Shown one piece after another: positions 47,470 to 59,000 of a stretch of 64,000 bases of DNA; the stretch's first letter is position 1; the number at the start of each line of letters is the position of its first letter. This DNA comes from Novakomyces olei (lineage: Eukaryota; Ascomycota; Novakomycetes; Novakomycetales; Novakomycetaceae): positions 2,186,001-2,250,000 of the forward strand of contig JADEYG010000007.1 of NCBI GenBank assembly GCA_016906335.1, in the 5' to 3' direction. The position numbers and the translations under genes are program-made. The notes under the pieces were generated by a model. The model saw nothing but the letters and a program-made list of their open reading frames with translations, was not told the DNA's origin and searched no databases.

Positions 47470-48565
47470 ATGTGGCGGTCGTCAGGGCAACGCCGCATTA
47501 TCGGCTGCTGGCGCAGCCTGCGCAGTGGTCCGAGAACAGTGTTTACAGCAGTGAGCAAAGATAGCGTAGACCAACGGCCGAATCGCGGTCTTGGTTTCAA
47601 AGCGTTTATGTGTAAGTGACGAAAGATGCACGGGTTGATACGGGATTGGCAAGTGGGAATGGTCCGAGGTCTAACGCGTCTAGTCACAATGCCAATTGTT
47701 TCGTTCGCGTTGGGTACTTGGCAAGTACAGCGGCTAAAACAGAAAACGGATTTGATAAATGATTATACTGCCAGACTCGAGATGCCCCCGGTAATATTGC
47801 CTTCACAAGTAGAGTATGTCAAACAGCTTTTTATTCATTTAATTATTTATTTATTCATTTTTACATTTTTTCATTATTCATTCATTCATTCATTTTTTTG
47901 TTTGTTTGTTTTGGCGAGCAGTTTGCTAAATGATGTGAAGTCCGGATAATTTAGGGAAATACGATTACCGCAAGATACTAGTCAAGGGTCGTTTTCGTAA
48001 TGACCAAGAAATTGCCGTTGGGCCCAGGCAGCGCGAGGGTGCCAGTGGCTACATGATTATTACCCCGCTAGAACGAGAGAATGGAGAGAAAATTTTGGTA
48101 AATCGTGGCTGGGTACCGCGGCGTCTAAAAGACCAGTCTACTCGACCCGAGTCTGTGGTACGTTGATTTAAATACATAAATGAATGGCACACTAAATAAA
48201 AGACACACGGTGAAGTAATCATAGAGGGATTGTTGAGAAAGAGATTCTTTCCAACCTGGACTTCGGTTGCCAATCGCCCTGAACAAAACGAGTTTTCTTG
48301 TTTGTACACAGACCAGCTGGCAGACCTCACAGGATCAGCTCCAGTGCTTGTCGAGGCTACCCTTAACGATAGTACTCACGTTAGTTCTCTCCTCAAAAGG
48401 GGGATTCCTGTTCCGCGGGAGGCAGCGCTAAATGTACGGAATAATCATGCACAGTATATATTTACGTGGTACGGGCTTTCGGCAGCCACGTCTTTTATGC
48501 TCTACTTACTGCTACGGAAACCAAGATCTATTATCAAGGACCGTGTTCGCAAGGCCCCAATTTGA
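47470..48565 (+). CDS. SHY1: cytochrome c oxidase assembly factor Shy1 (SURF1)
   Basis: Mitochondrial inner-membrane factor for haem a insertion and assembly of Cox1. Exons 47470-47611, 47684-47813, 47941-48157 and 48203-48565 give 283 aa. The N-terminus is an arginine-rich presequence (MWRSSGQRRIIGCWRSLR). First membrane segment and SURF1 motif: MPIVSFALGTWQVQRLKQK, then LPSQV, KYDYRKILVKGRF, GWVPRRL, the second loop VIIEGLLRK and the C-terminal membrane helix TWYGLSAATSFMLYLLLRK. The acceptor of intron 2 is TGCTAAATGATGTGAAG; that choice gives PDNLGKYDYRK in frame, while the more obvious TTTAG 15 bases further does not. Introns are 72, 127 and 45 nt. Confidence 0.93.
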
Positions 48566-48666
48566 TACTGTACGATAGGCTTGTTGTGCTAGGCGAGTAT
48601 AGCCAGTAGAAGATTGTGTAATGTTATATGGTGGCCCTTCATATCTTTGCTTTGATTTCCATGTGC

Positions 48667-48738
<72 letters not shown>

Positions 48739-48983
48739 AACAATTATGATAATTTAATCGATATCTTCATGATTTGTATATTGATGATGATCTGGACATT
48801 TATGTATATTAGTATTTGTGATCGCAGGTGTAATTGTAGGCAAGATTCAATAAGATTGTGAGTACCAGACTCGACTTTTCCACGGTAAAAATCGTGAGAC
48901 TGATCTATCTGTATACGACTGACCTTAAAAGCCGGCTTTGTATTATAGAAATGCAATCGTCCTAGTTGCGACTATTCAAGCAA
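48566..48983 (+). other. intergenic region with a 66-base poly-T tract
   Basis: An uninterrupted run of T from 48670 to 48735 dominates the spacer between SHY1 and HCS1. It follows no recognisable retroposed sequence on its left. No gene. Confidence 0.8.
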
Positions 48984-51681
48984 ATGACATCAGCGCCAAT
49001 TGATAAGGTTCAAGCGCTGATCAAGGCAAACCTCGATTTCGTTGCTCGTGAGTACAAGGCCGAAGTAGATACAGTCTCGACGGCTCTGGAACGCTATGCA
49101 CCACGTCTTTTGCAGCGTAAAGGCTTAGCTTTGATTAATTTGTCTGTGCAAGGCACACGAACCGGTCTTGGAGGCAGATGGTACTCTTTCATTACTAATT
49201 CTGTCCTTGTCTCAGTCCTATTGTCGACCCTCCCTCTGCCTTGTATTTGGCACCATCCCAAAACAAACAATTTTTGAAGCTGATGATTGTTGTTTTATTT
49301 GGTTTTTATTTGTTTTTTATTTTTTTTAATTTTTTTTTTTAAACTTGTCATTGGATCATTACAGTCATTTGAATTTAGGTCTCTTTGATTTTCAAGAGAC
49401 TGATCAATTTCATTCCATACTGGACGACTTTCAGCATTATACCGTCGGCTTACTCTCAAGTTTTGTTGAATTAGCAAACGATTCCGCTCTTTCAAGTACG
49501 GACCAATTGGCACCCCATAGCTTTAGTACGGGCGATGTGGTGCTTATATTGGGCAAAGGCGCGACGGAGACAAAACGCAAGGGCAGCGCAAAGCCATCGG
49601 CCTCGGGCATAGAGGCTACAGTGGTGCGGGTCAAAGACACTAGCATAAGTGCTGTATTGTCCCAAGACGATGCTGATCTGGCCTCGTTGGGTTCTGCCGT
49701 ATGGATGTACGTAAGGAAATATTCATCAGGATGAATAGCCAGGTCTTTATAATCAAACTAGTCGAACGCAGCTCATAAAGCAGGCTCAAGGTGGCGAACG
49801 AAATAACTTTTAAACGGTATTCCATTTCAATGCTTATGACAGCCACTGATGATTAAAGAATTAATCTTTTCCTAAATCGTCTTAAAGACAAAACGGAGAG
49901 GGACTACTCGGTCCTAACTCGGATTCTTCTCGGTCTGGAGGCTCCGGTGCCAGTGCAAGAAGATGAATTTGTTTCGGAATTTTCGGCTTCGCCAATCAAC
50001 GAAAGCCAAAAACGCGCGGCCGCTTTCGCTATAGCTAGCCCCCATCTGGCTCTTATTCATGGGCCTCCCGGGGTAAGTGTTCGCATTAAATCTTGAGCTT
50101 TACCTGCTCAATTTTTAATGGTCTAGCTTTGTTTTTAATTGTTTTCGTAATCCCATGGCCATTGGTAGGTCTTCATATAATTTAAATCTTTACAACACTC
50201 TACTGACTCGTTTCTAGACAGGTAAAACAGCGACAATTATCGAGGTAATTCTGGCACTAGTAAGAAGCGGCAAAAAAGTGCTAGTGTGCGGGCCATCAAA
50301 TATATCTGTCGACAATATTGTTGAGCGGCTGAGCCCGCACAGTATCCCCATGGTAAGACTGGGACACCCAGCTCGTCTGCTACCAACAGTGCTACCTTTT
50401 GCCATGGAGGTTATCCAGCGCACTAGTGAGGCTGGGTCGCTAGTGCGGGACATTGATGACGAAATTGATCACACACTGGGCCAAGTACGTAAAACGAATT
50501 CCGGTTTAGAAAGGCGGAAGCTTTATGACAGTATCAAGCAGCTCCGTCGTGAAGCTCAGGTACGTGAGAGAAGATGTACGGACGAGATTATTCGGACTAG
50601 TTGTGTTGTGCTGGCCACTTTGCACGGGTATGTGATATATTGAAATGCGCATCAAAAGGAAATAAATGGTCAACGGAACTTGATTAATTATTAAATAAAA
50701 TAAGGAATAATGATGAAATGAATTCGGAATCGTTTGAATGGTGTTAAATTAACAAACAGAGCTGGCAGTCGTATACTAGACCGCCAAAAATTCGATGTGG
50801 TTATAATTGACGAGGCTTCGCAAGCGCTAGAAGCGCAATGCTGGATTGCGGTACAGAACGCAAACAAACTTATTCTAGCCGGTGATCATTTACAGCTCCC
50901 TCCTACTGTGAAATCGCAAGTGTCAGTTCACCCTAAAGCCTTCCATGTAACCATGTTTGAGAGGCTTTTGCAAAATTATGGTGAGGGTATCAAACGTATG
51001 CTGGAAGTACAGTATAGAATGCATGAGCGGATATGCCGTTTCCCCTCTGTCGCTCTCTACAAGGGCAAATTGGTAGCGGATGATTCTGTCGCCTCACGTT
51101 TACTATGTGAATTGCCAGGCGTCAACCGCACAATGGAAACAGAAGAACCTCTAGTATTTTACGATACTCAGGGCGATGATTTTCGAGAATCATCAACGGA
51201 TGAGAGCAAAGGCGATAAAGGCAGCAGAGATAGCCTTTTAAGCGAAAGTAAACAAAACGAGCCAGAATCACTGATCGTAAAGCAGCACGTATATGCTCTT
51301 ATTAATGCTGGTGTGAAACCAGACGATATTGCTGTGATTACTCCTTATTCGGCACAAGTGGCTTTGCTGAAGAAATTGCTCAACGAGCCTGAATACAAGG
51401 GCCTGGAGATTGGTAGTGTAGATGGCTTTCAGGGCCGCGAAAAAGAAGCTATAATACTGTCGTTGGTTAGGAGCAACGAGGAGCATTCAGCAGGGTTCCT
51501 ATCGGAAGAGCGACGTATGAACGTAGCAATGACACGGGCTCGAAGGCATTTGGCTGTCATTGGTGACTCGGAAACTGTTGGGGCTGCTGGTGCCAAGAAT
51601 ACGAGGTTCTTTCGTGACTGGATTACATACTTGGAGTCAAATTCGGATCTCCGATACCCCGATATTACTGAGCTGGCATGA
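48984..51681 (+). CDS. HCS1: DNA helicase A-like SF1 helicase (Hcs1 / IGHMBP2 family)
   Basis: UPF1-like superfamily 1B helicase; yeast Hcs1 associates with DNA polymerase alpha-primase. Exons 48984-49180, 49365-49706, 49859-50072, 50218-50637 as read to 50627, and 50760-51681, giving 694 aa. Motif Q/I region: INESQKRAAAFAI and the Walker A GPPGTGKT, split by the third intron exactly between GPPG and TGKT. Ia CGPSNISVDNIVERL; II DEASQALE; III GDHLQLPPTV; IV region YRMHERI; V SVDGFQGREKEAIILSLVRSN; VI RRMNVAMTRARRHLAVIGD. The N-terminal beta-barrel part is less conserved, so the acceptor of intron 2 (49858) is set by frame and is the least certain junction. Confidence 0.9.
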
Positions 51682-52151
51682 AGAATAAAAGTTGTATTCA
51701 GAAAGTATTGAATGTTGATACGTCGATCGTGAAAGCGCCTTAAGTCGTGTTGACACTCGTGACTTTACGTGTCGCAATTATTGTAATATTGCCACTATTA
51801 TATTGCCATCAGTATATAAATCAAGCGCAGACGTCAAGCAATGATACAGTTGGATAAATATATACATAGTGGAGCCTTGAAGATTATGATTGCTGATAGC
51901 GGTATCAGCGCTCCAACATAATATACAATATTGTACAATATTAGAAAAATATTATACAGTAATGAGATATTGTATGATATTTTAGATATTATATGGCGCT
52001 TCTTTTCTCTGTTGTATTATATTTTCTAATGCACGATTTATTATCTAATGTAATATTTACTGTAGGCCATACTTTGGATTAGGGTAGGGTTAAACGAAAG
52101 TCTCCTGTATACACACAACAGCACAGATCCATCATTAAACACTACACAACG
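51682..52151 (+). other. intergenic region, promoter of RPS21
   Basis: AT-rich with short ATATT/ATATC inverted pieces around 51920-52010. No gene. The right end holds the HomolE-like box. Confidence 0.6.
52081..52090 (+). promoter_or_regulatory. HomolE-type box AGGGTAGGGT upstream of RPS21
   Basis: Exact reverse complement of ACCCTACCCT, the HomolE element of fission yeast ribosomal protein promoters, 62 bp before the RPS21 start codon. Directly seen; the function is inferred from its place. Confidence 0.75.
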
Positions 52152-52397
52152 ATGGAGAACGACGCGGGTGTCCTTGTCGACCTTTACGTGCCGCGAAAGT
52201 GCGCTGCCACTAACCGTCTGATCACTGCAAAGGACCACGGAGCCGTGCAGTTCAGCATTGCTGACGTTGACGAGCATGGTGTAGCTGTTTCTGGCCAGAG
52301 CACTACTCTTGCCATCTGCGGCTTTGTGCGCAGCCAGGGCGAGTCTGATGACTCAGTGAACCGTTTAGCCACGGATAATGGACTTCTCAAGGGGTAA
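52152..52397 (+). CDS. RPS21: 40S ribosomal protein S21 (eS21)
   Basis: Small subunit protein needed for 20S pre-rRNA maturation. Single exon, 81 aa: [20 protein letters not shown] at the start, then [38 protein letters not shown] and a final DNGLLKG. Full family length and end-to-end similarity leave no doubt. It is notable here as an intronless gene among intron-rich neighbours. The upstream HomolE-type box is the usual landmark of ribosomal protein promoters in fission yeasts. Confidence 0.98.
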   Translation: MENDAGVLVDLYVPRKCAATNRLITAKDHGAVQFSIADVDEHGVAVSGQSTTLAICGFVRSQGESDDSVNRLATDNGLLKG

Positions 52398-53080
52398 ATT
52401 TGCGTTACAATGTTTGGACACTATTATCTAACCTGCCAGTGTGTGGTCGTACCAACGATAAACGGCGTATTGCCCCTCAAAAAAGTTTGATTACCCGGGA
52501 AACGCTCAATTTGTGCGTCTAGAAAACGTGCAGTTGCGTTGATCAGAGCACAAAGATTATATTCCGATCTGGAGGATACTTTAAATGCATTTGCAAAAAT
52601 CTATTGTTCGTTGCCAAGGGAATATGATGTAAATGTAAGCGTATAATTGTAGGCATTAAAATGATTGTAGCCATTCAAGGCAGACGAGTAATACCGCCTC
52701 TCGACCAGCGCTTGGCATTTTAACTGCAAAGTTTCCTGTGAATTTAAAGCCCTGTCGGATCCTTCTGTTCCGGTCAATGCCACTTGTCACGTGCATTTTG
52801 TAAAGGTTTAGTGCGATGCTATCTTTGTATGGCAAAGGCAGAGTCGTTAATAATTGAAACCCCACATTCACAGCAGTTTGCGTTCTACATAGCTAGTTAA
52901 ACAATCGTCCCCCGCCTGTTGTTTATTGTATGTACATTCACTGTGGTCTACTCGTTCATAACCATGCCCATATATCTGGAACAAAGTTAGTGAACAAGGT
53001 AGTGTGTGATAGGCAAGAACTGCAAAATAAAAGGCAGACGTGAAGATGCCAAACTACGCATCCTGCCAATTTGTATCTAT
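52398..53080 (+). other. intergenic region downstream of RPS21
   Basis: Two overlapping minus-strand frames (about 52601-52871) are open but resemble no family and lack convincing splice partners. I leave the stretch without a gene. Confidence 0.45.
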
Positions 53081-53601
53081 TCAGTACCCAGTAACGCCAT
53101 CGTCTTCAGCTGTAGTGTTTTCTTGAGCATCAGACTGAACGATGGCTTTTAAAACTGCTCGCTTACTTGTCTCCTGTATCTCGCCAGAGATCAGAAGCTC
53201 GTCGAGCACGACGTAAGCTTTTTGAAAATTGAAAATGAGATCCAATTCACACACATTTCCGAAATATTTATCGAGACATTCGACGTAGCGGTGTAGAATT
53301 TCTAGCGTGATAAGTTCATTATCCTCACTCGAGATGCCACAGATGAAAAATAAGGATGCGTAACGCCGATATACAACTTTGTGATCTTTGTACTCTAGAA
53401 AATTACACATTCGCGTCCGTCGCGCCAAAACGAGCTGCGTCACGTCCTTCACAATCTTTGCGCGCTCGCGGCCCGGATTGCTAAAAGTAGTGAACCATTT
53501 TGCCAGGCGGACTTTGCCCTGTCGGCTGACAAGCAGCATATATTGAATCTCGTTTGTTAGCAGGCGTCAACTATACAGTACATTTATGTACTTACTGCCA
53601 T
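53081..53601 (-). CDS. APS1: AP-1 clathrin adaptor sigma subunit
   Basis: Small chain of the AP-1 complex in TGN/endosome clathrin transport. Exon 1 is 53601-53596, only ATGGCA; a 47-nt intron (GTAAGT...GCTAACAAACGAG) joins it to 53548-53081. Protein 157 aa: [20 protein letters not shown], then [78 protein letters not shown] and [11 protein letters not shown]. The [11 protein letters not shown] block marks sigma-1 rather than the sigma of AP-2 or AP-3. A start at an internal codon of the long exon would lose the conserved first beta strand, which is why the 6-nt exon was adopted. Confidence 0.95.
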
Positions 53602-53995
53602 CACTAAAGTCTGTAGACGCCTTGATCCTCCAAAAGACGTGTCTTACCGCTCGTTGACCAGCAAGGAGCGATCACATAGTCTTAAATAGGGTTTTCTTTG
53701 TTCGTATAACTGAAAAACAAAGGTTTACATGCTGGATGGAGTATGATACAGATAGATATACATGTCGGCCAGTATAGTTAACAGTATCAGCAGCGCCTGC
53801 AATTTATGTGCCAAGTTTGACTAATCTTCGCTACGGACTGAGCGTTGAAACTTCAAGCCTGCTCCATCAAAGACTTGGCAATTGCTGATATTAATTTGAT
53901 ATCTTAAATGCATTATAATCTTCAATCTGCCGTTATTACTGAAAAGTTCCAGGGATTATCCTAATATTTCAGTAGATGGCAACAAAATACGCCTA
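53602..53995 (+). other. intergenic region, APS1 promoter
   Basis: No gene assigned. At 53957-53972 CCTAATATTTCAG looks like a branch site plus acceptor on the plus strand and may belong to a 5' UTR intron of the next gene. Confidence 0.4.
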
Positions 53996-54324
53996 ATGTT
54001 TTTTGAAGTGGTAGACAAAATATTATATAATACGGATGATTTATTTTGTGGATATACCCAGGATTTTTTGTACAAGAAAAATTACAACAGGCAAAACTGG
54101 CGTCCGCAGTCATAGCAACAGTCGGCCTTGTGTGGCAGAGTGTAAGAAGGGAGCGTTTAAAGCGAGAGCAAAGAAAGCACCAGCGATCGCAGAAAGGGAA
54201 GGAGAGCAAGAAGAATCAGGGAAAAGATACCAGCACAGAAAGGCTTGCCAAGAAAAGCTCCAAGAGCGATAAATCAAACAAGGACAAGCATTCCGAAAGT
54301 GAAAGTGATTCGCAAGACGACTGA
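53996..54324 (+). CDS. small protein with one hydrophobic segment and a lysine-rich acidic tail
   Basis: Not recognised. The firm part is 54091-54324: a hydrophobic anchor (AKLASAVIATVGLVWQSV), a basic stretch (RRERLKREQRKHQRSQKG), then a Lys/Ser-rich tail ending SESESDSQDD. There is no ATG in that frame, so an upstream exon is needed. The simplest solution is exon 53996-54010 (MFFEV) joined to 54091 at TTACAACAG, giving 82 aa with an N-terminal signal anchor, but that 80-nt intron lacks the usual CTAAY branch site. Topology would be N-terminal anchor with a charged cytosolic or lumenal tail. Function unknown. It is followed 95 bp downstream by NOP16 on the same strand. Confidence 0.4.
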
Positions 54325-54418
54325 TCACAGTCCCACTATCAACAAATTTTCAAGAAAAGGCTCAATTTTCTTGAGTAGTAACCGCGATTAAGATTGGTGT
54401 TGGAATTAACATAAAAGC

Positions 54419-54994
54419 ATGGCAAATCCACGACAGAGGCACAAACAAAAATCTGGCCGCCGGCTGACGCGGCGCACGGCAAACAAATCACGAGTTAAGA
54501 AAATCACAGGTAATATGCTAGTGGCAAAGCATTGGGACAGTAAAGCGACTCTCAAACAAAATTATGCTCGATTGGGTCTAATGGTAACACCAAACAAATC
54601 AGCTGGTGGCGAAGAGAAAAAGTATAAGGACTCTGACCTGGATAATGAGAGCCTTACTATGGGTGAAAAAGTGGCTCATGCAGCTATACAGCGCGATATT
54701 GACGGGAACATAATACAGGTGGTTATGCCTCCAGAGCCCGAGGAGGCCGAGGAGACTGATACTGTAGAGTCGCGGCCGGCGCATGGGATAGTAGCGTCGC
54801 AATTGGAGGAAGAAAGCAAAATGTCAATGCCCGTGAAGCGGTGGCAGAGCGAGGGTGAGATGCGGTGGCTGTCTTCCCTAGCGGCGGCTCATGGGACGGA
54901 TTATAATGCAATGGCTCGAGATCATAAACTTAATCCCATGCAGAATACTGCAGCACAAATTAGGAGGAAAATGGAACGGTGGCATTCGGCCTAA
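54419..54994 (+). CDS. NOP16: ribosome biogenesis protein Nop16
   Basis: Nucleolar protein of 66S pre-60S particles. Single exon, 191 aa. The start MANPRQRHKQKSGRR followed by LVAKHWDSKATLKQNYARLG is diagnostic: family members open with MANPRQR and carry the HWDKK-TL-QNY-LGL block. The C-terminus has GEMRWLSSLAAAHGTDYNA, then MARDHKLNPMQNTAAQIRRK, matching the conserved W...L...YG-DY--M-RD-KLN--Q-T-GQ--R end. The mid part is acidic and unconserved. No introns are needed. Confidence 0.96.
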   Translation: MANPRQRHKQKSGRRLTRRTANKSRVKKITGNMLVAKHWDSKATLKQNYARLGLMVTPNKSAGGEEKKYKDSDLDNESLTMGEKVAHAAIQRDIDGNIIQVVMPPEPEEAEETDTVESRPAHGIVASQLEEESKMSMPVKRWQSEGEMRWLSSLAAAHGTDYNAMARDHKLNPMQNTAAQIRRKMERWHSA

Positions 54995-55833
54995 TGATTT
55001 TGACTGTTTTTTAGTTACTAAACTGGTAGTTTATATGTTGAATTTTGTGTGTTTAGACTCGAGTTATTCTTGGATTTGGTGTAGTATGCTTTAATACAAT
55101 TTTGTTTTGGTTTATGCTCATATAATCGCCAAAGTGGCTGTCGTAGCAATCTTACTGCCTTTCTGTTCGTAAAGCGAGAATATGTCCTTTTCGATTTGAT
55201 ATATTTGATATGGACATTTATGGAGTTATCTAAGGTCTTTGTAGGTTACAGTGGGAATGCGATGTTTTATTGCTACACGAGTAAAGATAGATGTCGCTAA
55301 TAATTAAAATTGTGTTATGCTAGAAGCCAGGAAGTCGCTGTCCGAACTGGCTAAAACCACTGCTCCTGAGGGTTTTTTGCTGCTAATATTGCCCAAGTGA
55401 AATGAACGGAATCACAAATACTGCTATACCTGATCTGGCTTAGCGACTTAAAAAAGCTTGCTCTTGGGAGATGATTATTATTTTGATGCGATGATATTAA
55501 AGGAAAAGCTTCTCTGACGCTTTATTGGCCTGAGTCATCATGTTACAGATGATGCATCAATTGCATCCTTAACGATTCTATTAATAAATATGAACGCTTG
55601 GAAGTGGCTAACAAAAATTGGAATATTTGAACGGCAAATCAGAACCGTCTCGATCAAGCTTACACCAACCCCACATATACAGTGTTCGAACTTTATTGAA
55701 TTAGTATAAAATCTACTGTATAGAAAATTAACCCTACTTGTATCATATCCTAAATATTATTGTGACTGAGCAATATGCAAGGTATTTTTCGTATTAAATG
55801 TATTACATTTTAACATTGAACCGACATTATAAT
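54995..55833 (+). other. gene-poor spacer left of the retrotransposon
   Basis: About 840 bp of AT-rich unique sequence. No gene, tRNA or repeat supported. A GATGATA...CTGA pair at about 55490-55520 is too short for a box C/D snoRNA. Confidence 0.5.
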
Positions 55834-55987
55834 TGTTGAACTTTTGTGTTAAATTTACTAATTCTAGCTACAACCTATATAAATAATTGTATGTGAGTAT
55901 AGGCTTCATAAGCAATAGTGTGTATAAGTTGCATAAATAATAATTAGGTTTGGCCCATATTTAGATGTATTTCAACATATTCCAACA
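55834..55987 (-). repeat. 3' LTR of the copia element
   Basis: 154 bp, identical to 60335-60488. Contains ctatataaataa, a TATA-like promoter element, on the plus strand as written. Confidence 0.95.
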
Positions 55988-55999
55988 CACCCTCCCAGG
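55988..55999 (-). other. polypurine tract of the copia element
   Basis: On the element's sense strand the sequence just before the 3' LTR is GGGAGGGTG, the expected polypurine primer site. Confidence 0.75.
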
Positions 56000-56051
56000 C
56001 GGCGGGCACGGTAAGCCTGTATGCGCGGATCACGTGGTAAGGTTACTTACT

Positions 56052-59000
56052 TTATTCGCTCACTCCAACTAACTTTGTAAAGTTTTTAAACAGTAGCTTG
56101 CGGAGCGGTTTTGTAAGGCCGTCAGCTGCCATACGAGCGGTTGGTATGTACTTGATTTTTATTCTTTCTGACTCCGTTAGCTCACGGACAAAGTGCCATC
56201 GGATGGCTACGTGTTTTGTCCTTCGGTGAAATTGCGGGTTCTTGGCGAGGGCGATAGCGCCTTGGTTGTCCTCCAGGACAATCATAGGCAATCTGTCGTC
56301 CTCATTGTAGTTCAGTTCCAAGAGGAGCTGTTGGGCCCACAGCACCTCTTGGCCACTGATCGACAAGCCAACATACTCGGCCTCAGTGGAGGAGAGAGCC
56401 ACTGTCGTTTGGAGAGTTGATCTCCACGACACAGGTCCTCCACCGGCCAAGAGTATGAAACCAGAGCATGACCGTCTGGTGTCTGGGTCGCCTGCCCAGT
56501 CCGAGTCCGTATGGACCTTTAGGTCCATGTTGTCCTTGCTGAATCTATACTTGATACTGTAAGTTTTTGTTCCTTTTAGATATCTCAAGACTCTTTTGGC
56601 AGCAGTCAAGTGCTCTTCACTTGGCCGGTGCATATGTCGAGCCAGGGTGTTAACCGCGTAGGCTATGTCGGGTCGCGTCTGAGTCGACGCAAAGAGCAGC
56701 GAACCTATGAGTTGCTGGTACTGCGTTTGCATCTCTTTGGTCGGCTCTGACTCGGGCTGTCCACCAATGGCCTCTCTATCCTCGGCCATTGGGGTTTCGA
56801 TGGCCTTGCAGTCCATCATTCCGAAGCGTTCAAGCATATTAGTGACATAGTGTTCTTGTTTAAGCTCTATGCTTCTATGCTTTCTGTCTCGTACAATTTG
56901 TATTCCGACGAAAAGGTTCGCCGGACCGAGGTCCTTGGCTACGTAAGCCGTTTTAATTTCCTTTTTAATGTCAGCTAACTTTGATTCTGTAGCTGCGATG
57001 ACCAGCAAATCGTCTGTATGGGCGAGAATTATTTCATTCTCGTCCCGGACGAATACTGAGTTATCGGATTTAAGGGGAATGAACCCAAGCTGCCTGAACA
57101 TCTGGCGCAGACATTTGTACCACTCGCGTGGAGACTGTTTTAGTCCATACAATGTTTTGCGAAGCTTGCATACTTGGTCCTTTCCGGTTTCGAAGCCGAC
57201 AGGTTGTTCGACGTACACTTCTTCTTGTACTTGTGCGTTCAGAAAAGCGGTTTCGAAGTCCATCTGGTCACATTCCAGATCTTTGAATGCGACAATGGCC
57301 AATACCATTCTCCACGTCGCGGTATGTACTACAGGCGCAAAGGTCTCTTGGTAATCAATTCCTTCCTTTTGCAAATAACCTTTTACAACCCATCTTGCTT
57401 TGTATTTTTGCACATTGCCTTCTGTGTCTCTCTTTATTTTAAAGACCCATTTGCCTTTTAAGACGTGCTTGCCCTTTTCAATGTCGGACTTGTTCACTAA
57501 CGTCCAGGTCTCGTTTTTGTCTAACGACTTGAGTTCCGCATGGCAAGCTTCGGTCCATTCCCGAGCTTGTGGGGACTCGAGTGCCTCTCGGAGAGTCTGC
57601 GGCTCTATGTAAACTGCATGAGCAACAGTAAGTAGAGACTTCTGCGTTTCGTTTAGACGTGCTGACCGACGCAGGCTCGGCACAGGTGCTTCACTAATTA
57701 TTGTCAGTTGCTGTTCCGGCTCAGCGTGAGTGTTGTTAGCTTGCTCCGGCTCAGCGTGAGTGTTGCTAGCTTGTTGGATTTTTTCATTGTTTGATGAGTC
57801 CTCCTCACTCCTGTCCGCTGCTGTCGTTGTCGGCGGCCCTTCGGTGATAGTGACTTTATCACTGTCCTCACCCTCCGGCTGCTGCAACGGCAGCGGTGTC
57901 AGGAGTGGGGACAAGGCAGCATTTTCTTCATCAGGCACCTGAAAGTTTGGTGGGCTGCTGATGTTGTTGCCGGTGTAGTCATCGATGGTGTTTTCATCGA
58001 ACCTGACGTGACTTGACCGTGTCGTTTGGCCGCTTGGCAGCTGGATTTTATAAATGGTATGGCTTTCGTAACCAACCAGCTTGCCAATCTGTGCACGACT
58101 GCCTAGTTTGTCGCTTTTGACACGTTTTTCATGTGGGATGTGGACATATACTCTGCATCCATACACTTTAATGTGGTCCACTCGTGGCAGTGTCCCATAA
58201 AGTGCTTCATGAGGTGTCATGTTCAGCGTTTTGGTGAATTGTACGTTGAGGAGATATGTAGCTGTCTCCATAGCTGCATACCACATGTCTTCCTTCAAAC
58301 ATCCTCCGATGCTGAGTGCCCTGGCCTTTTCACTTATTAGCCCGTTGCTACGCTCTGCCATTCCATTTTGCTCAGGCGTATATGGCACGGTGTTTTCAAT
58401 TTTAACTCCCAGTGATGTAAGCCAGGGTTGAGCAGAGGTAAATTCAAGACCGCCGTCTGTGCGAATGGACTTTGGCATTGCCTTGAAGTAATTCTTGATG
58501 AATTCAGTCCAGAGCTTTATTGCCGAAAGAACTGAGCTAGCTGTTTTCGAGGTCAAAGGTATGATCCAGCGAAAACGACTGACTTCATCGGTCAAGATGA
58601 TTACGTAGCGGTATCCGTCTCTGGATATTTGGCTCATTGGACCCATTAAGTCCATGTAGACTCGGTCGAGCTTCTCGGTAGCTCGCTCCAGTGTCTGGCG
58701 ATGTACTGTCCTGTGCGACTTGGAGAGTTCGCAGACTGTACATGCACCCTCCGGCTCTAATGCCGGGGCAATGTCCATGCCTATAACATGGTTTGCCGTC
58801 TGAGAGATTGTTTTGGCCGAAGCGTGACCATAACGCTTGTGCCAGACATTCTCTGTGGCTACGATAAGGGCTGTTGCTTCGTCTTTGGACTGGTTTTTGC
58901 TTGTCGGTTGACCAATACAATCCAACATCCAGTGGCCCTTATAACTGATTAGTTTCGTAAGTACCTCATCTTCTCCTGCGTGTCTGACCAAAGGCCCTTC

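Noticed and set aside
52601-52871. Two overlapping minus-strand frames after RPS21
   Set aside because: Neither resembles a family, and no start and splice combination was convincing.
55490-55522. Box C/D snoRNA-like GATGATA...CTGA
   Set aside because: Only about 33 nt long with a three-base terminal stem; too short and unsupported.
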